The notes under the pieces: model-generated
What the model saw: the letters and a program-made list of their open reading frames with translations, nothing else
What the model was told of the DNA's origin: nothing
Database searches by the model: none
Origin: Nematostella vectensis
Taxonomy: Eukaryota > Cnidaria > Anthozoa > Actiniaria > Edwardsiidae
Direction: 5' to 3'
NCBI RefSeq assembly: GCF_932526225.1
Contig: NC_064046.1
Coordinates: 10,875,719 to 10,939,718, forward strand
DNA: 64,000 nucleotides
Program-made: the position numbers and the translations under genes
Part shown: piece after piece, positions 12,101 to 21,600 of the stretch
Layout: every line of letters begins with the position of its first letter
Numbering within the stretch: position 1 is the stretch's first letter

Positions 12101-15100
12101 AATTTGCACAAGAACAATAAGAAATATGTATAAATTTTATTGCTTTAAAACATATGTAATTCTCATTTTTTACCATTCTGTTTCAAGACAAGGTTGAAAA
12201 AATACAGTAAAAAGGCTGTGTTTTTTAATCTGGAATTTATTCTTGTGCAACACTTGCATACCTGTCAACTCTCCCGCATTAGGCGGGAGTCTCAAGATTT
12301 TGGACCCCTTCTCCCGCTCTCCCGCGTTGAGCACCAAATCTCCCACTTCTAGCAATTTTTAACGCTTCCAACAAATTATTCTACAGTATAGAAAATCATC
12401 ATTTTGCCTATTTTCTATTAAAATATTTGAAACAATTCCCTTGTGTAGCGCAATTTATCTAACACCCTTGTGAGATCTATAAGTGGATTTGTTCGTGAGA
12501 GCTTTCTATAAGGCAAACGCCTGCAAGGTTAAACCCAACCCTATCCCCAAAAAATTGAATATACCTCACCCCTCCCACCAAAAAATTCTCAAGCCTTGAG
12601 ATTTTTGGAGGTTGACAGGTATGCATTTGTCCTCTTGCCCCTCTCACGCAAGCTGCCTTAGGGTTTGGACTTACTGTTCGTTTAAACTGCAGTAGCATGG
12701 GCCGTAAATTCAGAGATGAATCTTTGTAGACAAGAGTGAATTTATTTTTTTCAAAGATTGAGAGGACAATTTCAGGAGTAAAATAAAGATAAATCAGTCG
12801 GGAAGTTTAACAGGTCAGTTTTGAGACAATAATTTGTGTGTTTCAAGCTGGAGTATTGTTTGGTGTTACTGTGAATTTAGAAAAAAATCATCCCACAGAT
12901 TTCGAGATTTTTATTTTAATAAAAAAATATTGCTTCCATTTAACTTGTATGAAAAAAAATAATTTGATTTCCAAGAAGAGCGAATATAGCGAAATCTGAT
13001 AAAGCATAGATGTATTAATAAAATCTTAATTTTAAAAAAAAATCACACCGAATATGAATGTTTTGCATAGGTAACTTAGTATAAGCTGTTTAGCCAAAAC
13101 AACCTAGGCACACCACCTTAAGAATCAATTCCTCTTAGAGCTCCCTAACCAAATGTTCTCACCATCTGCACACACGCACTCACCAATTGGTTTTGGAACT
13201 GGCATGACATAGATGCAGTCGAAGGGGAGACAGCTGAGTTGCCAGACAACAGGGTGCGCCTTCTGAGACATGTTAAGCGACACTGCAACTAAAGTGTCCG
13301 ACAATAATACACTACACGCACTCACCAATTGGTTTTGGAACTGGCATGACATAGATGCAGTCGAAGGGGAGACAGCTGAGTTGCCAGACAACAGGGTGCG
13401 CCTTCTGAGACATGTTAAGCGACACTGCAACTAAAGCGCAGGTGTCGTTGCGCATGGCTAGGCGCCTGTGAAAATAGACAAAACAGCTCAGGCCAAATGC
13501 AGACTTCAATCTTCTGTGAACTCTGGATAACGACTTGCAACAGTTAAAATGCTTTCAAGTACTGGCTTCCGTCATTCAAAATCCTTATATTAGATTCTCG
13601 GTGGCTAGCACTAGAATGTTTTGAAGCCAAGAACCTCTCCACAAGGCGATGGCAAATAAAGAAGCACCAAATGTTATTCTGTTAGCGATTCTTTTTTTTT
13701 AACTGTCCAAACATACAGTTTATTGCACACTATGAAGAGGTGGATGCTCAGCCCAAAAAAAACTGCTGTTTTAAGATAACCCTCCCCCTTACAACCCTAC
13801 GTACCAACAAGGTATCTCAGAGTTTCCACTCCATTTAAAATCTTCTCAAATCCTCAATTATTATACATGTACATGAGGAGCCTGTTAATCCAGAAAACTT
13901 ACCCTGCCCATGTTTTCAACGGCTCATATAGAATGAGAAGAGTTGGCTCATAATATCCATGAAGGAATTGAATATCAAGTATATTGCAAGTCTTCTCATC
14001 AATCTCCTTGACATCGATGATGTAGCTAGGTAAAACTGGGGGCCTGTCACTAGAAAGCAAAGATTCTAGACATTAAGACATGTGGGGAGGACAATGAAAA
14101 GGTTAGCAGAGTTTTAAAAGCAAACTTTTTACATTTTTTCTTTTGGCTCCAACCAGAAGGTTTCCACTTTTACAATAAAGGTACCACGATAGGAAAATCT
14201 AATGGACCTTCAAAGCTGGGTACATGCATGATCTAGAATAGTACCTGGAAGAAATAATGGAGTCTTGGGCAGTATCATCAATGCCCCCTTCTTGTCTGAA
14301 AGGAAGTACGACTAGGTGTGTTCCATATGCTAGCATAACAGCGCAGCGACGCTCTGGGTCTATACGCACTACCGGAGCTCGGTCCTGGGCCAAACAATGG
14401 CTCTAAAAGATAGAGGTTAACCAACAGATCATCTCAGATGGAAGATTAAGCACAGCTCTTAAAGCAACTACTAATTGTGATCAATTAAAAAGAATAGATT
14501 TGCAGTACTAAGAGTTGTCAATAAGCATCGGCTGCTGGTGAATTTTGCCGGATGGAAAAGAGGTTAAGTCAACTGTAGTACTACTGCAGTACAGACCTGA
14601 ACTAACATACAGTGAGCTCATTTGAAAATATTGTGATAAGTATTCTTAAACAAGCCCTACTCACACCTCCACTTCATTGCCACCAAGAGCAGCATTATAT
14701 TTTTCATTCAATATAATTTTAGAAGTCATTTATCCTTTTTAATAGAGGGTATAAATAACAAATTTTATACTTAAAAGGTCACAAACATATAGGATCTCCC
14801 ATCGATTTACCTTAATTTTTTCATCCTCAAAGAAATGTAGGCTTCTTGTTTTGATGTCATGTTTCCCAGGATCATAGTCAACAATGGAAAGCTAGAGAGA
14901 AATATCAAACAGAGGCATTTCGCAAACATATAATATATTTAAAAAAGCAGGGATTTACAGTACATAACTTCTGTTAATCAAAAGCAAACAGACTGCTCAA
15001 GATAGGAAAAGTGACTCAGTTTGTTATATATGTGTCCTCAACTCCACAAATCAATATACAGTAGTAAGGATAACAGGAAGACATAAGAATGGTTTTAATT

Positions 15101-16219
15101 TGCAAAGAAAAAAGTTCTGAATGTCTTCGAGTTCCACTTATAGTTTGTTAATCCAATTGTTGTTTCTGTATCATTTAGCATTTATTTTTCTTGAATTTGA
15201 TTTCCCCTTTTTGTACATATGTCAAATTGTTGTCAGATTTTTTTTTTATTAGTTGTACTTGCCCTTTTATTCGACTGATGGGTTGTGCTTATTTCTAAGC
15301 CACCTGACAACCGTAGATGACAGCTTTTTCACATATTGAAGAACATACTGTGCCGTAGCAGACCTCGAAATATTGGGGGGGGGGGGGGGGGCACAATACA
15401 GAAACATAAAGAAAATATTTGGGGGCACAGCCATGCCCCTTCTGGTCATTTCCTTATAATTTTTGAAAATATATAGGGGGCATGTGCCCCAAGTGCCGCA
15501 CCCCCTGCTACGGCCCTGACATACCTTTGCATCTTTGAAGCTCATGAGAAGAGAGTCTCTAGTGTTGCCAGCCAAGCGAATAGCATGCAGAGACTCAATG
15601 TTACCAAATAAGGAATGCTGACCTACAAGCTCTAGCTTTCGCTTCAAGGATGACCCTCCTAAAAGCAATAATACAGCAGTGAATGTAAAAGTACATTTCT
15701 TCTCATGTAAACTTGCATGAAAAAGCCCTCAACTTTATCTCAGAAACTTTGAATTGAATAAAGCATGCTCAATTCTAGAGAGAAAAAAAAAACTTGTAAA
15801 TACCTAAATTTTGGTAGGTTTTGGACACTGTCATGTGTATTTAATGTTGGCTTAGTTGGCAGAATTTTCGTGTCAAAATTGACCATTTCAAGCCTCACAA
15901 ACGATATAAGTAAGATGATCATTATCTTCTGGAAAGGATAATATCTTTCTGTCCGATTTTAATATTACTTGATCATTCTACTTTAAACGAAACTAAGAGA
16001 GTTTGTAAGAGGACCAATCACAATAACAGTTATGTTTCAACAATTGCGTCTACCTGATTCTGCAGACGAAGAGTCTTCTTGCTGGTAGCAAAGTCGAAAA
16101 ACTCGCACTTCAGTCGTCCCAGCTACAACAAGGTTGCTCTCTCTTGCCGAGTAGAAATGACAATTCACGCAAAACTCAACCCCCGTAGGCGGGTGGGTTT
16201 CCTTATAAATGGCATACAT
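6156..16219 (-). CDS. CPSF1: Cleavage and polyadenylation specificity factor subunit 1 (CPSF160), 5' 16 exons
   Basis: CPSF160 is the scaffold of the nuclear CPSF complex that recognises the AAUAAA signal and directs mRNA 3' cleavage and polyadenylation. Exons in transcript order: 16054-16219, 15525-15658, 14811-14891, 14245-14402, 13903-14049, 13326-13465, 11706-11816, 11135-11228, 10687-10774, 10011-10101, 9250-9272, 8552-8609, 7384-7457, 6950-7018, 6552-6632, 6156-6236. All have GT/AG borders and matching phases, giving 1596 nt (532 codons) with no stop. The start is [13 protein letters not shown], as in animal CPSF1. Conserved blocks follow in order: [88 protein letters not shown]. Human CPSF1 is about 1440 aa, so only the N-terminal beta-propeller part is present; the rest should lie left of the window. 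Exon 11 is only 23 bp. Confidence 0.95.
7067..7327. mobile_element. TTAA-flanked MITE in CPSF1 intron
   Basis: TTAA at 7063-7066 and 7328-7331 flank inverted ends AGCCGCATTGTCACCAGTTT and its near-complement AAACTGGTGACAATGTGGCC. 261 bp, no ORF. TTAA duplication is typical of piggyBac- or Kolobok-mobilised elements; which one is not decidable here. Confidence 0.8.
8668..9167. mobile_element. Tc1/mariner (pogo/Tigger-like) non-autonomous element
   Basis: TA dinucleotides at 8666-8667 and 9168-9169 flank ends CAGTAGAACCCCGCTCTACGG and the inverted CCGTATTAACCGGGTTCCACTG. Subterminal GGACACCC blocks are repeated. 500 bp with no transposase. The CAGTNGAACCCCG-type end is familiar from Tigger/pogo elements. 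It lies in the intron between the 23-bp exon and exon 12 of CPSF1. Confidence 0.85.
9656..9966. mobile_element. Probable MITE with ACACCTATTTCAA ends
   Basis: GTACACCTATTTCAA at the left and TTGAAATAGGTGTAT at the right form inverted ends 310 bp apart. The same end also occurs alone at 11641-11656 and at 25519. The block just left (about 9520-9620) recurs at 32403-32490. No target duplication was confirmed. Confidence 0.55.
10440..10682 (-). repeat. Dispersed repeat, copy 2 (inverted relative to 2327-2580)
   Basis: Reverse-complement match to 2327-2580. It ends within a few bases of the splice donor of CPSF1 exon 9 (10685-10686). Confidence 0.7.
12255..12625. mobile_element. MITE with TGCATACCTGTCAAC ends
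   Basis: Left TTGCATACCTGTCAACTCTCC and right GGAGGTTGACAGGTATGCA are inverted complements, about 370 bp apart. The subterminal regions carry repeated CTCCCGC motifs on the left. No ORF. Lies in the intron between CPSF1 exons 6 and 7. Confidence 0.75.
13184..13288 (-). CDS. CPSF1: Duplicate copy of CPSF1 exon 6 (putative exon 6b)
   Basis: The 123 bp at 13172-13294 are identical to 13314-13436, 142 bp away. They include most of exon 6 and its GTGAGT donor. The copy lacks the original acceptor, but the duplicated CTTTAG immediately before TTGCAGTG can act as one. Splicing exon 6 to this copy gives G|TT (Val) and keeps the frame: 105 bp, 35 codons, repeating [16 protein letters not shown] through the PKPIG end, and it leaves in the same phase. 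Whether it is used is unknown. It could be a silent duplication, an alternative exon, or an assembly error. Confidence 0.55.
15349..15518. mobile_element. 170-bp MITE abutting the CPSF1 exon 2 splice donor
   Basis: The inverted ends are TGTGCCGTAGCAG and CTGCTACGGCCCTG, with G-rich runs inside. ACATAC flanks both sides (15343-15348 and 15519-15524). The right-hand ACATAC read on the minus strand is GTATGT, the 5' splice site of CPSF1 exon 2, so the target duplication includes the donor. A decayed relative lies at about 17570-17665. Confidence 0.8.
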
Positions 16220-16330
16220 GTTTTTTGTGGTGGGTTGTTTACTTTTAAATGGATCAGTTGGTGTATTTCACGTTGAAGTTTGAGCCAAGAATACAGGACA
16301 AGGATGCCGCCATTTTCTTTTTGACAACCA
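16220..16330 (-). promoter_or_regulatory. CPSF1 5' region: YY1-like ATGGCGGC motif and 19-codon uORF
   Basis: On the minus strand GAAAATGGCGGCATCC lies about 90 bp upstream of the CPSF1 start. Its ATG (16311-16313) opens a 19-codon reading frame that stops at 16254, before the main ATG. A CACGTG E-box lies just upstream (about 16330). The motif core AANATGGCGGC is the known YY1 site of housekeeping promoters. The transcription start is not known, so the uORF may or may not be in the mRNA. Confidence 0.5.
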
Positions 16331-17316
16331 CGTGAGTGGACTGGCCACCACAGTTGGAATAATTATGCGGGCTGCCTGTGTATTTAAAAAGAGATAAAAC
16401 AGACAGCACAGGCTTACCAACCTCTCCAGCTCAGTCAGTCTCAAGTCAGTCCCAGTACCCATATATCAGTCAATCTTGTTTTAAAAACTGCCGTTTTTCT
16501 AGCTCGCCCGGTCATTTCCTTACCATATCATATTGGGCGTCCGCTTCAATCATTTTTACGTATTTTTTTATCGCTGCAGGAATATCTTGGAAATGGAGCC
16601 TAGTCCCTAACGTTTTAGAAAATTACAGGTCTCCCGAGTGCTCGCCCCAGGCTCTTTAAGACCATTTAGAAAAAACGACAGCCATTGATTTATGTCTCGA
16701 GTATTTTCAGGATTGTTCACCTGTGTAAAACCGCATGTAAGCATGGGGTAAAAAACACTGAAGCGCCTAGCTGCATATATTAGCCACCGCATAACTTCAG
16801 GCTTAGACGTGGTTGCGGTGGCAAATACAGTATATGCAGCTAGGCGCGCGCGGCGGACGGAGGGGGGAGGGCAGGGGGCGTTACCAGTGATTCACCAGTG
16901 AAAAATCGGTTGCTTGATAATTCCTCTCTAGCGCATGGGATACAGTATAACCTAGCCTCCTGGCATGCGTTTTTAGGCAGGCGTCGCTCGCTCCCCCGAG
17001 AACAGAAATGAAAGGAAAAAATGATTAATCCCAAAAAGTACTGATTAGTAATAGAAAAGTAAAAGATAGAGCCCGAGGATCGAACCTCCTCAGATCAAAT
17101 GATACGAAAGAAAAAATATACCATACTTCTAGACATACGTCCTAACGCCGTCTTGCAGCTAAAGCTTTACGGCTAGGGTGAAGATTCCGGCCGAAGCACC
17201 GCTATCTAGTGAGATGTACAATACAAAGGAACCTGAGGAACCCGCGCATTAATGGAGAGGCCATAACCAGAATCCCAGTCCTGTCTAACTTGACATACTT
17301 ACTTGCATACTTTGAA
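16331..17316. other. Intergenic; GC-rich patch but no gene recognised
   Basis: 16840-17000 is GC-rich (CGCGCGGCGG and G-runs) beside otherwise AT-rich DNA. No conserved protein is seen in the small frames at 16378-16659 or 16607-16792. Confidence 0.4.
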
Positions 17317-17374
17317 TGTTTGTTTGTTTGTTTGTTTGCATGCTTCTTTGCTTGCTTGTTTGTTTGTTTGTTTG
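17317..17374. repeat. (TTTG)n-type microsatellite
   Basis: GTTTGTTTGTTTGTTTG and related CTTGC units, imperfect. Confidence 0.9.
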
Positions 17375-17394
17375 ACACATTCTTGTTCCCATCG

Positions 17395-17512
17395 AGACAT
17401 GCTGTGGGCGGCACCGGAGTGCATCCAATGGCAAACTTGACATGGCAGGGCCTCAGAAAGGGGATGTGTACAGCTATGGAATCACCCTCCAAGAAGTCGC
17501 CACGAGAGGTTC
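17395..17512 (+). pseudogene. Fragment of a receptor guanylate cyclase kinase-homology domain
   Basis: One frame (from 17399) reads MLWAAPECIQW, the kinase-fold APE segment. A second frame (17430-17509) reads QKGDVYSYGITLQEVATRG, very close to the QKGDVYSFGIIxQEI signature of membrane guanylate cyclases such as the natriuretic peptide receptors. The two are joined only by a frame change and no intron border separates them, so this looks like a broken relic. It might instead be one exon with an acceptor at GGCAG|GG (17448) and a donor after CGAGAG. No flanking exons were found. Confidence 0.55.
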
Positions 17513-17569
17513 TACCTACCTTATCTATGCCCTGCCCTACCACCTCGCACCTCGTGGTTTACGGACGTT

Positions 17570-17665
17570 GACCTTGGGGGGGGGGGGGGGGGGGGCTGTG
17601 TCCCCCAATATGTTCTTGATGTATCGTGATTTTCCCAGTATCTCGAGGCCTGCAACAGCTCTGTC
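17570..17665. mobile_element. Decayed fragment related to the 15349-15518 MITE
   Basis: A G-run, CTGTGTCCCCCAATAT..., then TATCTCGAGGCCTGCAACAG resemble the interior and end of the 15349-15518 element in inverted orientation. Borders are unclear. Confidence 0.45.
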
Positions 17666-17694
17666 CTAACTTGTCTTTCAGATCGCATGTCTCC

Positions 17695-17894
17695 CTATCT
17701 TATGACAGTTAGATAGCACCCTCCTGAATGACCTATTCCTATCTTATCACAGTTAGATAGCACCCTCCTGAATGACCTATCCCTATCTTATCACAGCTAG
17801 ATAGCACCCTCCTGAATGACCTATTCCTTTGTTATGACAGTTAGATAGCACCCTCCTGAATGACCTATTCCTATCTTATGACAGTTAGATAGCA
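17695..17894 (+). repeat. 44-bp tandem repeat, about 4.5 copies
   Basis: The unit has CTATCTTATGACAGTTAGAT followed by AGCACCCTCCTGAATGACCT and a short spacer. Copies differ by a few bases. The unit itself contains GACAGTTAGATAG, and the array is not coding. Confidence 0.9.
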
Positions 17895-18139
17895 TCCTTC
17901 TGGTCGACTTAAATCCCTATCTTAGCCTCTCAGGTAGCAGCTACCTGATAAATGATTTGTAATAAAAGGCATTAAATTCAAGCTTATTGATCGAACTACA
18001 CATTATTAACTTTGTTCGATAACAAAAAAAAAAAAAAATGTTTGTGGATGCCAAAGGATTTTGGTTGTTTATGTTTCTTTAGGAACATGGATTTTGGAAG
18101 ACATACTGGCTGATAGAAAAGGCGGGTTACAAGAAGCCC

Positions 18140-18235
18140 CTCCCAGGGCGACGCGGAGACCGGAAGCAAACGTACGCCGCGCGCTTCCTGTGTCCCCGAT
18201 ACTCCGCGACGCCCTGGGTCCCCGAGGATGCGAGG
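18140..18235. repeat. GC-rich CpG-dense imperfect palindrome
   Basis: CCCAGGGCGACGCGGAG (from 18152) pairs with CTCCGCGACGCCCTGGG (ends 18218), leaving one mismatch. Inside, GGAAGC pairs with GCTTCC. The patch is far richer in CpG than its surroundings. Overlapping frames of 65-71 codons on both strands show no known domain. Confidence 0.65.
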
Positions 18236-18634
18236 GAGCCTCCTGCTCAGACCGTTGATGTACTCTACGCAAGTTAGTAGACAACTAGGAGAATGCGATG
18301 AAATTGCAAAATTGCTTTCGTACTCAGCGCTTTTAAGCGCTTATCTAACTAGAATTAGTCTTTCTAACGATGGGAATAAGGCTGAAATGACTTTGGAATC
18401 TTGCAATTACTTAAATAATAAAAATAGAAAAAAAATTTGTGGCGTTCTCTTTCCTCGTGAGAAATCATCAAGTAGCCTCAAAATCCATTTGAAACTGGCT
18501 TTTCGCCTTTTGTTATGTTCTGTATTTATGTCATTTTCTTAGTCCTAAAATATTGAGAGTACCCCTCATACCAGAAAGAGTATGATGTATTCTTTCTAAA
18601 TACCAACAATGTTTATTTTTATGACCAGGTGAGG

Positions 18635-21600
18635 TCATAAGCGTTTTTCTCCTAGTGTGACATTGACCCTATGCCATGCATTGCATAGATATCCCCTATA
18701 GTTATATATCGGTGCTACTGTGTCCGGCTGAACGTTAAAAGAACTGTCCACAGCCTTACAGATGATCTCCATGCGGTCGCCGTGTGCCGGGAGGGGGGCA
18801 GTTAACTCCCACAGTGACCACGCCCAGGCCTTCCCATAGGGCTGTTTGACCCCGTCCAGGGAGGCGGTGTTCCACGTCTTACCCCCATCCAGGGAGACGT
18901 CCACTCTAACGATGCCACGCCCACCCCCACTCCAGGCGTAGCCACTGATAGTGACTTCCTCCTCCTCTCGGAGAAGTGTTTCCCCTTCTTCTGGATGGCA
19001 TATGACGGATGTTACTGGTAGCTCGTGAATGTCTTCTGCTACCTGTAGATCCACTGTTTTCTGGGAAAGGAACACAAATAGAACGACTTTTTATTTATTT
19101 ATGGAAACAGAATGGATGAAAACTATTATAGTTGTTTCAATGATCTTTCAGATGGAATAGAAGACTTTATGTGAAAGGAAAGCTTATTTTCTTTTCATTG
19201 AAATTGCCTGATATTGGGGGAACGGAAAATAACTGATTTGCGTATAGGCAATTCCCTAGGGGGAGGAAAAGTACCTGGTTTGTAGACACCCCTTAGGAAG
19301 GGGGGGGGGGGGGGGGGGGGGGAGGAAAAGTACCTGGTTTGCACATGGAGGCACACCCTGGAGGGGGAGGGGTAATACCTGGTTTGCACATGGAGGCACT
19401 CCCTGGAGGGGGAGGGGTAGTACCTGGTTTGCATATAAAGGTACTCCTTGGAGGGGGAGGGGTAGTACCTGGTTTGCACATGGAGGCACTCCCTAGAGGG
19501 GGAGGAGAAATATCTGGTTTACATATAAAGGCACTCCCTGGAGGGGGAGGGGTAATACCTGGTTTGCACATGGAGGCACTCCCTGGAGGGGGAGGGGTAA
19601 TACCTGGTTTGCACATGGAGGCACTCCCTGGTGGGGGAGGGGTAATACCTGGTTTGCACATGGAGGCACTCCCTGGAGGTGATGGGGGTAGTACCTGGTT
19701 TGCACATTGAGGCACACCCTGGAGGGGGAGGGGTAGTACCTGGTTTGCATATGTGGTTTGCACATGGAGGCACTCCCTGGAGGGGGAGGGGTAGTACCTG
19801 GTTTGCACATGGAGGCACTCCCTGGAGGGGGAGGGGTAGTACCTGGTTTGAACATGGAGGCACTCCCAGGAGGGGGAGGGGTAGTACCTGGTTTGCATAT
19901 AAAGGTACGCCCTGGAGGGGTAGGGGTAGTACCTGGTTTGCATATAAAGGTACTCCCTGGAGGGGGAGGGGTAGTCCCTGGTTTGCACATGGAGGCACTC
20001 CCTAGAGGGGGAGGAGAAATATCTGGTTTACATATAAAGGCACTCCCTGGAGGGGGAGGGGTAGTACCTGGTTTGCATATAAAGGCACTCCCTGGAGGGG
20101 GAGGGGTAATACCTGGTTTGCACATGGAGGCACTCCCTGGTGGGGGAGGGGTAATACCTGGTTTGCACATGGAGGCACTCCCTGGAGGGGTAGGGGTAGT
20201 ACCTGGTTTGCACATTGAGGCACTCCCTGGAGGGGGAGGGGTAATACCTGGTTTGCACATGGAGGCACTCCCTGGAGGGGGAGGGGTAGTACCTGGTTTG
20301 CACATGGAGGCACTCCCTGGAGGGGTAGGGGTAGTACCTGGTTTGCACATGGAGGCACTCCCTGGAGGGGGAGGGGTAGTACCTGGTTTGAACATGGAGG
20401 CACTCCCAGGAGGGGGAGGGGTAGTACCTGGTTTGCATATAAAGGTACGCCCTGGAGGGGGAGGGGTAGTACCTGGTTTGCATATAAAGGTACTCCCTGG
20501 AGGGGGAGGGGTAGTACCTGGTTTGCACATGGAGGCACTCCCTGGAGGGGGAGGGGTAGTACCTGGTTTGCATATAAAGGCACTCCCTGGAGGGGGAGGG
20601 GTAGTACCTGGTTTGCATATAAAGGCACTCCCTGGAGGGGGAGGGGTAGTACCTGGTTTGCACATTGAGGCACTCCCTGGAGGGGGAGGGGTAGTACCTG
20701 GTTTGCACATTGAGGCACTCCCTGGAGGGGTAGGGGTAGTACCTGGTTTGCACATGGAGGCACTCCCTGGAGGGGGAGGGGTAATACCTGGTTTGCACAT
20801 TGAGGCACTCCCTGGAGGGGGAGGGGTAGTACCTGGTTTGCATATAAAGGCACTCCCTGGAGGGGGAGGAGTAATACCTGGTTTGCACATTGAGGCACTC
20901 CCTGGAGGGGGAGGGGTAGTACCTGGTTTGCACATGGAGGCACTCCCTGGAGGGGGAGGGGTAATACCTGGTTTGCACATGGAGGCACTCCCTGGAGGGG
21001 GAGGGGTAGTACCTGGTTTGCACATTGAGGCACACCCTGGAGGGGGAGGAGTAATACCTGGTTTGCACATGGATGCACTCCCTGGAGGGGGAGGAGTAAT
21101 ACCTGGTTTGCACATGGAGGCACTCCCTGGAGGGGGAGGGGTAGTACCTGGTTTGCATATAAAGGCACTCCCTGGAGGGGGAGGAGTAATACCTGGTTTG
21201 CACATGGAGGCACTCCCTGGAGGGGGAGGGGTAGTACCTGGTTTGCACATGGAGGCACTCCCTGGAGGGGGAGGGGTAGTACCTGGTTTGCACATGGAGG
21301 CACTCCCTGGAGGGGTAGGGGTAGTACCTGGTTTGCACATGGAGGCACTCCCTGGAGGGGGAGGGGTAGTACCTGGTTTGCATATGGAGGCACTCCCTGG
21401 AGGGGGAGGGGTAGTACCTGGTTTGCATATAAAGGTACTCCCTGGAGGGGTAGGGGTAGTACCTGGTTTGCACATGGAGGCACTCCCTTGTACGCCGTTT
21501 GTTGCCACATGCTTTGACTTTTCTGTTTACTCAAACTCACTCTCCCAAGCCACTTAACACTTCTTGCCCCCGCAACCCCTGGGACCAAACACCGCACAGG

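Noticed and set aside
15380-15460. Long poly-G/poly-C runs here and at 2950, 3090, 17580, 19300, 32405, 37015, 45165 and 45228 as functional motifs
   Set aside because: Many sit inside MITEs or at repeat edges and run length is unreliable in assemblies; recorded only as element features.
16378-16659. 93-codon frame upstream of CPSF1
   Set aside because: No domain, no splice or promoter support.
17070-17200. tRNA or tRNA-derived SINE on the minus strand (GGTTCGATCC box B)
   Set aside because: The T-stem does not pair correctly and no matching box A, acceptor stem or A-tail could be placed.
18061-18284. 65- and 71-codon frames on both strands of the GC-rich patch
   Set aside because: Few stop codons are expected in GC-rich palindromic DNA; no homology recognised.
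19758-21557. 599-codon plus-strand and 671-codon minus-strand open frames through the 45-bp array
   Set aside because: They are consequences of a repeat unit divisible by three; no start context, domain or homologue apart from the SUOX frame.
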